Shown here piece by piece: positions 31,249 through 41,919 of a stretch of 64,000 bases of DNA. Position 1 is the stretch's first letter, and each line of letters opens with the position of its first letter. The translations under genes were made by a program, and so were the position numbers. Location: contig LLEY01000075.1 of the NCBI GenBank assembly GCA_001414485.1, forward strand, positions 62,001 through 126,000, read 5' to 3'. The notes below the pieces were generated by a model. The model was not told the origin of the DNA, made no database searches, and saw nothing but the letters and a program-made list of their open reading frames with translations. This stretch comes from Calycina herbarum (lineage: Eukaryota; Ascomycota; Leotiomycetes; Helotiales; Pezizellaceae).

Positions 31249-31995
31249 ATGGAGGAGGAAAAAGTAGTGATAAAGCGGTTGAATCGGGCCCTGAAAATCC
31301 TACAGCGAGCTCCGTACGGATGTGAATGATCTACTTCGAGAAAAGCTTTTGGAATTGAAAGGCATTGGTAAGGAAATGAAGAGCCAAGATCAAAGACTCG
31401 GCTGACTTGAGCGAAATAATGGGATATGGAGGTGCTGGAGGGGGTAGCGGGCCTGTTGATATTGAAGTTGTTGCCGTAAGAAACCTCTCCGAGAATTGAA
31501 AATTGGGCTTACACAGCCTATGCATGGAATGCCGACGGGTTCTTTCCGAATTCCTCATTTCCACCGTGCTTATAGATTGTCCTACCCAGGATATTTTCGA
31601 CATCCCTACATATTCCCCCACGGGAGAAGCAATTACGCTGATATATGAGAATAATCTGGTTGGGGGGGAGAATCATAGGAGTGGTCTTCGTGTTCATTTT
31701 GGGGATGGTGATACGATTTCTAAAGCACCCAACTTGGTTACTTGTGAGATGTGACATGATCCGAAGTTGTTGGTCCTCTGTGGAAAGTGAGTGTGGGCTT
31801 GTTAGTGAATTTTCCCCTGAGCAAACGCGTGCTCTTAGACCGTCCTTTTTCTAAAACGCAAACAGGTTCCATGCGATGGCAGATTAACCTTCAAGTTCCA
31901 GAAGACTGCACTGGTAAGGAAAGACGCAGTATCAGCGGAAAACGACGTCCGTGAATCTGCTTTCAACGTCCCCTCTCATTATAAATCTGGTGTGT
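31249..31995 (+). pseudogene. Truncated paralogue of the CorA-like gene
   Basis: Fragments in order match the first two exons of the gene at 32513: MEEEKV at 31249, ELKGIGKEMKSQDQRLG near 31360 (followed by a stop), DIPTYSPTGEAITLIYENN near 31597, and VPCDGRLTFKFQKTALVRKD near 31867. Frames differ between fragments, stops intervene, and the remainder of the gene is missing. A palindromic repeat copy follows at about 32028. This is a dead tandem duplicate. It is useful because it shows which residues were coding in the downstream copy. Confidence 0.65.
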
Positions 31996-32027
31996 GGAAA
32001 GGCAATGTAAGCTTCTCTGATCATTTT

Positions 32028-32175
32028 CAGGAATTCATGACTGTAGTCCAAGGCACTTGCCCTTCTACAATTCTCCTAGTTCTTCTGGAAAGATTGGGGG
32101 CAATATGAATCTAAATGTTCAAACCTTGTAGGATAATTGAATTGATTCTCCGAGTCTTAGTCAAACAATTGAGGG
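32028..32175. repeat. Dispersed repeat shared with 50.7 kb
   Basis: About 145 bp, starting GAATTCATGACTGTAGTCCA, aligns with 50725-50880 (GAATTCAGGACTGCAGTCCA). Shared blocks are CTTGCCCTTCTACAA, TTCTTCTGGAA and CCTTGTAGGATAATTGA. It lies between the two CorA-like copies. Confidence 0.6.
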
Positions 32176-32512
32176 GTGGTAGTACTCTGCTCTTGGTGAA
32201 GCTTAGCGCCTGGTATATATGCAGCCTCTGTTGGTAGATCAACTGCTATTTGCCAATGTACTTTACGAGTCTGTAATTTCTGCACCTTGTTGTATAGGGG
32301 ACTTTTTGGGGTTGCACTGCACATCTAATTTTAGCCGAGTGGCACAACAATCTGAAGATCTGAAGGTTCTCGAGCGGGGTTGACGTATACAGTACTATAT
32401 GTATTTCTCGTATCATTGTCATAAACTTTTTGTGTTAAAGAGGTTTGATCTTACCTCAGTAGTCGAACCACAGGTTTCGTCTATTCAAACTCGGTCGTGC
32501 AGCAGGCGCAAA

Positions 32513-34951
32513 ATGGAGGAGGCACAGGTCAAGAAGATAGGGGTTGATGAACCCGAGCATCAGGCAGACACTCTTCGCCCATCGAATTCCAATGGTCAAG
32601 AAACGAACGAAACTAACGGCTTGCTTAAGGATATACTGTTGGAATTAAGAGGTATTAGCAAGGAATTGAAATGTCATGATCGACGACTTGACGACCTTAA
32701 GAGGAAAGACCAGAGCTCTGTGGATGATGGCACTTGTAATGATAATGTGGTAAATAATCTTTTCTTGTGCTTCAGTGTTTCTCTGATTTGCTTTATTTAC
32801 TGTAGGATTCTGCGAAAGATGCCGAAGTTGCTTGTGAAATTCCTGAGTATACTCCTGGAGAAGTTGTCAGGATATATGAGAAAGACTTGGTAGATTACGA
32901 CCTCCAGGTAGATTATTCTTACTCGAAATCTCCAGAGCGATTGCTTAAGATCACGCCTGATTTAGAGGAGGCGTGGTCCAGATATGATGGGTCTCTCTGG
33001 AAGCTTCCATGTGATGGGCGAATAACTCTATGCTTCCAAAAAGCTGCTTGATAAGAAACAACCTTTCGGAAAAAGACCTTGAAGAATTGTCTTCGGAGCT
33101 CGCAAAGATCCCAGACAAGTCATCATTTTCCCCAGGCTGGGAACTTGTTAGCGTAAATCCATTAGCTAATGGTCGTGAGGATGCGTTTCTGCTGCCGTGG
33201 GAGGGCGTCATAAGCGCGATAGATTACTTTGATGAGGGACAAAAATTGAGATACACTACGGAAAAACTCATGGAAAGATATTGGGAGGTGGAAAAAATAA
33301 AGTTCCATTCGGCTAACGGGCCCGCCACGTTAACTGCAAAATTCGAACATCCAGATTCCGCATCACAATCTTATCCTCGGATCAAGAAACATTGTAAAGT
33401 AGCTCCTTGGCGAAGAGTAATGTAAAGCCTTGCTTTCTTCTAGTGTACCTTGAGTATATCGTCTACTCTTTACCAACGAAGTTATTATGTAGATCAATAC
33501 GAGTAATGGAACACACTGCAATTAAAAACTTGGTGGTCACGCAAAACCTCATGGAGACTTCTATTGGGCAAATCCATAGGGCTTATATGAAATGCGATCA
33601 TTGGGGCCTGACAGGCTGGCCTACATACAACGATCAAGTCTCCTTACAATTACATATTGTTTTTTACAACATTTCAAACTTCGAGGAAAAGACCCCGAAC
33701 CTTCGGAATTCAGGCCGCCTCTACGGTGGTGAGATAGGGGCGTCATTAAATGAATGCTCGTACTCGGTAAGATAATACTAGATAATAACCCATGAAAACA
33801 TGATGCTCTAACTATCTTTTAACACTCTAGCTCATTGGGTTATTAGGTCCAAAGCCATGTCCGCCACATTTTTGGACTATGTTAGAATTTAGGCCAAACG
33901 GTTTCGCGTCCATCATAGTACGCAGAATTCGCCGTTCGAAACAATGCAATTGGGGTCAACAAATAGATATCTTTACAGCATTCTTATCCGCAGCCAATCT
34001 CGCCTTACTCATCATACTAAATCGATATAAGGGAACCTTTCTTACTCTCCGGATTCTGATTGATGAAAGACAAGCAATGTTTGATCAACAAAGACACGAT
34101 CAGCTTCTTTTTGATGACGAGCATTTTCCCTCATCGAAAGTGTATTTCTGGGCAATCAAAATGATGAAAGATCTGGAAAGCAATTTGAAGAATAACATGA
34201 GTCAGATCCAAAGATTGATGGACTTTGAACCCCCATACCGGGTCAAAGAAGCGTTTAAAGTGGAACTTGAGAAAGCTCGTTCTGAGACCAAAGAACTGTA
34301 CGATGCATATTCAGATAATCGGGAGCGTTGTCGGGATATATGCCAGCAAACCATAGTGCTCAGAGATGAAGCGAGTTTTACTTTCTACCCCCCTCCCCCC
34401 ATAGGCTGCCTACATCAATTCGTGTCTAACGAATTGGCTTTTTTCCTAGTTATTCAACGCTAGCGCTGTAATGGAAAGTCGGGCGACTCGTTTAGGCGAG
34501 AATGTAAAGCTTCTCACATCGGTTGCCATCTTCTTCTTGCCTCTCTCCTTTTGTATGGTAAGTAATACTCCTCCTGCCTTGCAGTTTCAAAATTGACGCT
34601 CGTGGAAAACAGTCAATCTGGAGCATAAACGATACACTGTTTAGCCTTACAACTCTTTCTATAGTAGCAACCTTGATTGCAGTCTCAACCTACCTCGCGG
34701 TCTTGAACCTCGACAGTATCGTGTCCGGATTTTCTCACCTCCGGGCTCGCGTAGTAAGAGCAATGTCATCCGAAACTGATCACAGCTGGAAACTTCGAGC
34801 AACCGCGTTTTTGAAATCTGAAACCCGAGAGAAGAGATGCGACCGTTCCTTCAGATTGGCGGATTTTTCAGTATTTAGTTATAAAAGCAATGTCGCTGGG
34901 TCGGCGGCCGCGAAAGAATCCGGAAAAGCAGTCGTGAGAACAAACAGTTGA
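32513..34951 (+). pseudogene. CorA-like membrane protein gene with one apparent single-base deletion
   Basis: The C-terminus resembles fungal CorA-like (Mg2+ transporter-type) proteins: ASAVMESRATRLGENVKLL leads into two membrane segments (SVAIFFLPLSFCM and LSIVATLIAVSTYLAVL). Exons: 32513-32749, 32806-33393, 33444-33766, 33831-34355, 34450-34557 and 34613-34951. All later junctions close in phase only if one base is added near 33048. There the frame reads CFQKAA and then stops, whereas the paralogue reads KFQKTALVRKD without a break. With that base the product would be about 706 aa. A 72-nt alternative intron (32971-33042) could also restore the frame, at the cost of a conserved stretch, so a working gene is not excluded. 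The donor GTGCTC at 34356 is unusual. Transport activity is inference only. Confidence 0.6.
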
Positions 34952-35271
34952 AACTGAAGTGACAATTGGGTCGAAATACTTCTTGCCGAAATTTCGTGAA
35001 GATTCCCAACCAAAAGAGTCACTTTGGCGTCAACGAAAAGGATGTTGATCACAGCTATATATCTTTAAGGAATGTATAAGTCAATTGTCATCTAACATCT
35101 AAACCCCAACCTTCCACCCAAAGAGTGACAGAAATCTCAAATTTCAGCCACTCATTCTCTCTCAGCCAGTCATATATATATATCTTAAAACCACAAAGCA
35201 AATTCCTTTCAGAAGCCAAATTATGTACATTAAACCCCGATCATTCCAAACCCCCGTTGTAATGGAACCAT
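34952..35271. other. Intergenic, no gene
   Basis: Short gap between the 3' ends of two convergent genes. It includes an ATATATATATAT run near 35170. Nothing else stands out. Confidence 0.5.
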
Positions 35272-36232
35272 TTACTCGTTGTCGGCGACAAGAGCACGAG
35301 CGAAGCGGCGCTTGCTGAGGTTATACTCGATGGAACGCTTCTTGGCGGCGGGTGATTGAGTGAAAGCAACGGATCCACCGAATGGGCCAGCTGCTGCTGA
35401 GTTCTGGAGCTTGGCAACGCAGACGTTGTCAGCACCACCGGAAGAACCAGCACAGGTCATACCTATTGGTGAGTTAGTATGAGCTTGAATGTGATGGAAT
35501 GTTAGAAAACTAACCTGCTGGCATTTGCATCGTGACTGGGAAATCCATGGTGGATGCAGCGGAAAGACCACCGATACCGATACCTGGAACGTTCTGGGTG
35601 ACCTCAGCAGTCTTGAATGCCTTTGGGTCGGTTCCACCGGAGGTGGCATCAACCATTGCGGTCAATGGTCCAGCACCGTCCTGGTTGACTTGGTGGAAGG
35701 TCATTGTGACGGTTCCATCATCGGCGGTGGTTGGGAGACCAGCTGAGGCACCCTGACCGGCGGCGGCAGCAACTGAGGCCTCCTTGGTACCCTTTGGAGT
35801 TTTGGTACCACCGTTGGCTGCTCGAACACCGAGGGAACGTCTTTGCATCATAGCAGCGTGGACCTCTCTGGCAGCGACTGCTGCGGTGCTGTTGGCATCA
35901 CCTCCCATGAAGAGAGCGATCATCGTGGCTGGGTCGACTGGGCCCTTTGAGTTTCGGCCAACTGCGGTTGCCTTTGCGGTTCCCATCTCCTTTGTTCGCA
36001 TGATGGAGGTATCGACCTCAGAGCCGCATCCTGGGCTGGCACAATCACGAGGAGTTCCATCAACGACTGCAGTGTATTAGTAAAGCTAGGATGGAGAAAA
36101 TGTTGATAAGGACGTACGGGAAAGACCTGGCATGGTTACTGCGTTGGCACCCTTGACTGAGTCAATGACACCGTGTGCGAAGACATTGGTGGCAGCGAAA
36201 GCCGCGACGAGAACTGCTGAGGAGTATTGCAT
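35272..36232 (-). CDS. Egh16-like secreted protein (MAS/CAS1 family)
   Basis: Secreted protein of the Egh16 family, first known from powdery mildew, with Magnaporthe MAS relatives expressed during appressorium formation. Its biochemical role is unknown. Three exons, 36232-36118, 36066-35515 and 35462-35272, join in phase to 285 aa. MQYSSAVLVAAFAATNVFA is a clear signal peptide, followed by HGVIDSVKGANAVTMPGL. The family pattern is visible in CASPGCGSEVDTSIMRTKEM, Ala-rich repeats, DGAGPLTAMVD and a Cys-containing end (MTCAGSSGGADNVC). The C-terminal AAKKRSIEYNLSKRRFARAL contains dibasic sites. Paired Cys residues suggest disulphides. It is the only clear secreted protein of the window and lies beside decayed repeats. 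Confidence 0.88.
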
Positions 36233-36338
36233 CTTGAAGGATTTGAAGTAGAGTATTAAAAAGGTATTAATGGTATAAAAGATAGTAAAAACTTGTAATG
36301 AATTGCGACCGGCGCCTGGCTGGAAACTTAAGAAGATG

Positions 36339-36386
36339 GAAGAGAAGATAGAAGAGAAGATAGAAGAGAAGATAGAAGAGAAGATA
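36339..36386. repeat. 12-bp tandem repeat, four units
   Basis: GAAGAGAAGATA is repeated four times without error, then runs into GAAGATG. It lies about 110 bp upstream of the Egh16-like start codon, in its promoter or leader. Confidence 0.9.
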
Positions 36387-38528
36387 GAAGATGAAGATCT
36401 GAGATGCTGATGATGAGGAAAAAAAGATATTTAGAACGGCAGAATATGTAGATTATATACAATCGGGGAGACCAAGGATCAGTCACAAAGCTTGGTACTG
36501 CTTGGTCTTCCTTGGTATAGCAAAAGACCGGATGCCGGGGCTTGGTACTCTCTGACGTGAACGGAAGGCTTCTGAGCACGGGATGTTTGCAAACTTTTCT
36601 TCCGACCTCGCGGTGATACTTGGCTTGCGACAAGCATTTCTTCTGGCGCTTACGGGAGGCCGTGCAAAATGGATACGTTGGACGAGGGAAAGCATGGCGA
36701 TTGGGTTTGGGGGAAAAATTGGAGTGTCTAGGACTCGGAGGGGTAAAGCCTTCAAGGTTCGGATCATGATTGTGATGTGATACAAGGAGCTTGCGATTAA
36801 GTTCGCACGATGAGATTTCCAGTAACCAATCGGGTCGGAATCATGGATATCTGACAAACCGGTAGATCATCCTACCCGAAGATCATTGTGAATCTTCCAT
36901 TGCAGCTCGGTTGGAGAGGTGGGGAGGTGCAAAGCTGAAGGAGGCTCCCCAGTTGCCAAAATGGCAAACCAACGAAATCCGGGTGGCAATTGGTGGGTGG
37001 ATGTTTATTGACAGGACCAGGCTTTGAAGCAGAACAGGGTATATCAACTAGAAAGTCTTAGATCCTAAAACAAAGTGCAATTAATGCTTTGAGAAGACAA
37101 AACAAACTAGGGCTCTGGATTGCTAGAAGGACGCTGAGTGGCTGGAAGAAAGAAACTTAGAGATGGTGATCGAAGATCTGTCGAATCAGCCGGAAGATCT
37201 TCTGATCCAGGTTGTCATCCACTACTTGGGGTAAGAGTGTTGTGATTCGCAAATAGCGCCCAAAGAGGACTTTGACCCCAGTTTCGAATCGCGGAGACTG
37301 ACACAAAACACAATTGCACAGCCACGACTTCTGAGAATCAGGAAGCTGCGTAATTTTATTTTTCACAGTAGAAACCAGATTTCGCGAGTGGACGATACAC
37401 GATTCTTGCGGAAAGAAATCGAGAATGAAACCTTGAAGTTTCTGGTGTTGAAGTAATAATCCGCTGGGATGGTTGAGTGTTGCTCCCAACGCAATCCTTT
37501 CACGAGAGATAGACCACAATTGCCTCGATCGTTCTCTACTATTGACTTCAATAGATTTGGTTTGTCGACTCGGAGTATGTAACTATTCCCACATGAGGCA
37601 TTAGTTGTGTCTCGTTGAGGTTTCACGTCGTTGAAATAGCCGACAAGTGGAGAAAATGAAGTCCGGATCAGGTCATGTGATTCGGATGTAAGGTTACAAC
37701 CCTTCCGTAGGTTCTCTCGTCCTGCTATCGCTGACGGAGGCACCTCCTTGTGGAGCTTGTTTCTTCATTCTACACAGTAATATCGCGCTCAAGTTGAAGT
37801 TGTCGTATGGCCGTCATCCTATCCTTCTCCTCTGTTCTTCCGGCACAACTATCGTGTTCGTACTTCCAAACCCATCTCTTCGGATCATGAGCATTGAGTA
37901 TCAAGGTGCAGTCTGGATCTCTGGCAATGAGTACATCCGGAGCTCGAGATCAGATGTTTGTTGGTCCCAATTATGCATTTCTAATTTCATTCTACTTCCA
38001 AGCAGTCACGGTTCGGACTCAATATCCTCCCGTCTTGGTCCTGCAAGAAGCTCGACCTTGTCAAGGATTAGCTAGCTGAACATTGATCTAGAAGGTGGTG
38101 CTTTGGTCATCGGAAGCGAGAGGACGCGAAGAAGGTTTCCTAACTTGTTTTGTTTGGTCTCTTTATGAATCTCGGTGCCGGGAGCCTGACCTGACTTCCG
38201 AAATCCAACATGAGCCGAATATGATATAGTCGATACTGTCCTGCCATTATGTTTTGCAGCAGGAAGCATCCAATCCTGCAGCAGTGCGGCTCTGTTGACC
38301 AAAACGGGGTCAGTTATTGGAAGAGCTACGAGACATGAAGGCATCGAGGCATGGGATCGGTCAGCACTCAAAAAGTTATACTCGCTTCGAATCTTCCTTC
38401 CTACCTCAGAGCCGGTCAGGCAACAGATGTTTGCGTCAACCCGCATATTGATCCATGGGGAGGTGGCGGGAGGAATGTATTGCATCAGCCAGGTGAAGTT
38501 TTCCTATCGGTCGTACAACAGGGTCTAA
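36387..38528. other. Gene-poor stretch with unassigned frames
   Basis: Three minus-strand frames, 37157-37519, 37363-37743 and 38072-38485 (120-137 codons), look mildly protein-like (for example LPDSQKSWLCNCVLCQSP) but have no recognised domain, overlap in different frames, and join by no obvious intron. They may be remnants of a decayed gene. No gene is called. Confidence 0.35.
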
Positions 38529-38705
38529 TATTACGGTGTTCCAACTTTCCAGCAAAATTTAGCATTACCCCGAAAGCTTTGCGACAATTGATCATAATTG
38601 ATGGCAAACATCTGGATCAATGTTCTAACAATGGAATAAAACTGTTCCAGTTTTTAGAATAATAACGAACGCTACGATGGAGGTCACTGCCGCCTTTACT
38701 GTCTG
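38529..38705. repeat. Copy of palindromic MITE-like repeat
   Basis: GGTGTTCCAACTTTCCAGC marks the left arm, AAACATCTGGATCAATGTTC the middle, and TTTTTAGAATAATAACGAACG the right arm. CACTGCCGCCTTTACTGTC is the outer block. The order matches the other copies, with moderate decay. Confidence 0.65.
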
Positions 38706-41109
38706 TCACGAGGTCAACTCCAACCGCACCGAAGTTTTTATCATTATCAATCGTCTAATTCAATATCAACCAGGGATGATTGATATCTCCGCAAACTTGC
38801 ATACGGAGCGAGTAGATCACTTGACATGGAGATATATCCAATTGCTTGACCGCCGGTTCCAACATTTTCAACTCGGGGTTGGGGGCGGTTCAAAATCAAT
38901 CACTATCTTCCTTCCGAACAGAGAATCACGAACCTGGCCTGGTCTTTTACCTACGTAACACTCGCGGCGGCGGCGGTTGATTTTGCCTCCACTCGTATCG
39001 AGATCTTCTGTGGGATCTGATCTGGTACGGTACTCGATTACTTCCACATCCCATCCGCCGATCATTCTTGCTGGGTCTTCTGGCACCCAATGGATTGTAT
39101 ATCATGGAGCAGAGCCGTGTTTTTATTTTGCCAACTTGAATGGCTGCCTTGGGGCAGACAGGTATCGAGCCTTTATAGCCAATACCTCTAGCGACATTTA
39201 TGGCCTTTTTTTTCATGAGCATCCAGGCCAGCGCCATCGGATAGTACAACTTGGTTAATGAAGAGGCTGGCCATGGAATATGAGGCCATCGCCGTTCGAT
39301 GCATGGATCAGCGAGAAAAAAGCCGCACGCCCAAAATTCGCCAGCGATTCAGAGCTGAAAAGTGCAGACCCTTTTAAGTGGTTACACCCAATCATATGCC
39401 CTGTACAGTACGGCCCCCAACCACGGGAGCCGACCGCTTGTTTTGGAGGCGACTTCTTCCAACGGGGCAACACAACCTAGTGCACGGCTCTTGAGGGCGC
39501 TCACCTCAGCTGAACATCCATCATCGACCACCAACAACAAAGCACGACGCATGACGAAGGATTGATTGCATTGGACAATCTGCATAGGGAATCTGGGTTG
39601 GGAGGAAGTACGGGAGTACCATCAGGTTGGGCCATCAACGCAATGTCCTCGGTGTGTACAATGATCTCACAGCAAGCTGGAGCGGCCGAATTGTCCGAGT
39701 TCGTAGAGAATGGGCCAATGCAATACGAAAGGATAATTCGAAGAAACGAATGTGTATGAGAGCAAGCATGACCACCGGACCCATACAATACATTAGCACA
39801 ACAGACGGATACCGAGGTTGGAGATGGATTGGATTGAAGAAGTCTCTCTCTCCGAGTCTCTCCCACTCGATTCGGAAGACGGCTGCGGGAATTGGGCTGA
39901 CCTGAGTACGTAAAGCACGAGTCTCCACGACTGGAGGGAATTACGGCGGCACAATAATGGCGAGCGAGCAAATTCATCCGCTTCGAAGGAATGACCCGTG
40001 TGACACTTTGGCGATGGGTTGGAGACTCGAGCTCTGGGTACTCGAGTACGTATCGAATAGCTGCGTTGCGTAGCGTAGCCTGCTTTCTTGTACGCCTCCA
40101 CACGCCAGTGACGCTGCATGGTCCCGGAACGACCCCTTTTGAGGACGGAAAGCCAGCTGGGTTGGAGAGGAGAGGTGAGCCAGCCCAGAGCCAGCCCTAC
40201 AGAGATGTGGTGCGCACAATCGCGGCGCATGGCGCCAACCAAACCCTGCTGAGCTCGTTGTATCGCCTGACTGGTGGCGTCAAAGCAGCCTGCAGGTCGA
40301 CTGCCATGCCTGTGGTGCAGGCTGGATGCAGGCTGGGTACAGGCTAGCTCCGCTGTTTTCCAACGCCCTAGCAGGCCCCGAAGCTTACCCTGCGACTGCA
40401 GGTGGTGGCAGCCATACGATAGCGAATAGGAAGCCCCATCGCCACGACAGGGACCACTTAGACATCTCCGAGCACGAAATCTCCACGAATCTCCCCCTCT
40501 CATGCTCTTCCTCCCTCTTCCTGGCTGGGCTGAACCTCGATCGTCCTCCCCACCATCCAACCTTCTTTTTGCCGCGCTCAACCCATGACCCAGCATCAGA
40601 TCTATCGAATATGCACTGTAAAGTGCCAAATGCAATGCGAGGCGCCCTGGCATGAGGCGTGAATTCCCCGCTCTGCAAGAAAAGTGATTGCTAAAAGTGG
40701 GCGAGTAGAGCTATGTCACCGCTAGCTCATCAACCCCATTGCCAAATGAGGCTAACAGTTGGTTATCTCCTTTTATTGAAATACTTGTCAGATCACCCCC
40801 CTCCCTCCCCTTCTCCTTGCTTACTTTATCTACTTTCTGAACCTTCATCCCCTCAAACCCTCACAGAAGAACAAAATGGGAAGGAGCCTGTCTACTTAAA
40901 GTCAATTGCCTCCCCGTATTCCTTCAATATATTCATAACCCATGAAACTTTACGAATCTCATCCTTTTGAATCTCTGCCGTGTCCGTCCGTACTCTCCGA
41001 TCTCACCTTACCCATCGGTGTTGAGTATAAGCACACTCACCAGTTCATTTCCACCCAACCCCTCGCACCCCGCCACCGCCTCGCGTATTCACAACTATAT
41101 ATCACTAAC
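38706..41109. other. Gene-free stretch, GC-rich between about 39.5 and 40.7 kb
   Basis: Long frames occur on both strands, including 286 codons minus at 39793-40653, but none has a domain. They reflect a GC-rich, stop-poor composition unlike the AT-rich intergenic DNA nearby. The part next to 41110 should carry the promoter and a long leader of the following gene. Confidence 0.45.
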
Positions 41110-41919
41110 ATGCCCGCACTATCCTCCAACACCGATGAGAACCACTGTCCTCTTCTGAATACAGCAAGCGCTACTGCATTCATCGCCCTTTTCGCTGCTC
41201 TGGCTATAGTTCTGATTCGGAGGAAACTTCTCTTTGGTTCAATCTTTTTATCTTCATCTCAATACCAAAGTCTCAACATGTCGGCGCAACAAAATGCTGA
41301 AGAACCAGAAAAAAGTCAATCTCAATTCTGGGATGAAAGAGAAGAAGGAAATGAAGACAACGCAAACACCGAAAGCGAACGGACGACTCTCGTAACGCAA
41401 GCCAGTCACGCACAATCACTGTCATCACAACTTCCCCCACCAACACTCAAACCATACCTCCCCCCAATTTCCTCAGCATCAAACGCGGAATACTTCAGTT
41501 CGCCAGTCTCGGAAACCCCTGGCAGCACTTTCTCACCATCCGGAACCTTCTCCCAATCAACATCCTTTTCTGAATCCCCGGAAACCTCTCAAGAAGGTCA
41601 GACTAGACGGCGGTCTTACACCAAGACCCTCTCGCTTCCCTTGCCCAATCAGGCAATCACTCACCCTTCACCAAACACTTCTTTCCCCACGCCGACCTCT
41701 CATCCAGCTTCCGAGGCTTATAGCCAACCAACCATGTATGACCAACCAATTGCACCAGGACCAATGTACTTGACCGGGGAAAAGATTGTTGAGGTCGAGG
41801 TCCAAGGTGAAATCATCGTTGCGGAGGGGTGGAGAAGACACACTCGTGTGTTTGGGGGCGGAGTATGTAAGGCTTGCGAGGAAAGTAAGCAGGAAGTTGA
41901 GAGGAGAGGAACAGCATGA
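41110..41919 (+). CDS. Hypothetical protein with one membrane segment
   Basis: Unrecognised. From the ATG at 41110 (MPALSSNTDENHCPLL) the frame codes 269 aa. Residues about 23-45 (ATAFIALFAALAIVLIRRK) form one membrane anchor with a basic cytoplasmic-type flank. Residues 60-220 are Ser/Pro/Gln-rich and likely disordered. The last 50 residues are ordered: GEKIVEVEVQGEIIVAEGWR, then GGGVCKACEESKQ with a CxxC pair. The same frame is open upstream to an ATG at 40942, giving 325 aa. The shorter start is preferred because it places the anchor near the N-terminus and has a better context. Confidence 0.6.
   Translation: MPALSSNTDENHCPLLNTASATAFIALFAALAIVLIRRKLLFGSIFLSSSQYQSLNMSAQQNAEEPEKSQSQFWDEREEGNEDNANTESERTTLVTQASHAQSLSSQLPPPTLKPYLPPISSASNAEYFSSPVSETPGSTFSPSGTFSQSTSFSESPETSQEGQTRRRSYTKTLSLPLPNQAITHPSPNTSFPTPTSHPASEAYSQPTMYDQPIAPGPMYLTGEKIVEVEVQGEIIVAEGWRRHTRVFGGGVCKACEESKQEVERRGTA

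Noticed and set aside
36339..36386. CRISPR-like regular repeat
   Set aside because: Units are directly adjacent with no spacers, and the sequence is eukaryotic.
39793..40653. 286-codon minus-strand open frame
   Set aside because: No domain, unusual composition, and competing open frames on both strands; it reflects the GC-rich, stop-poor stretch.
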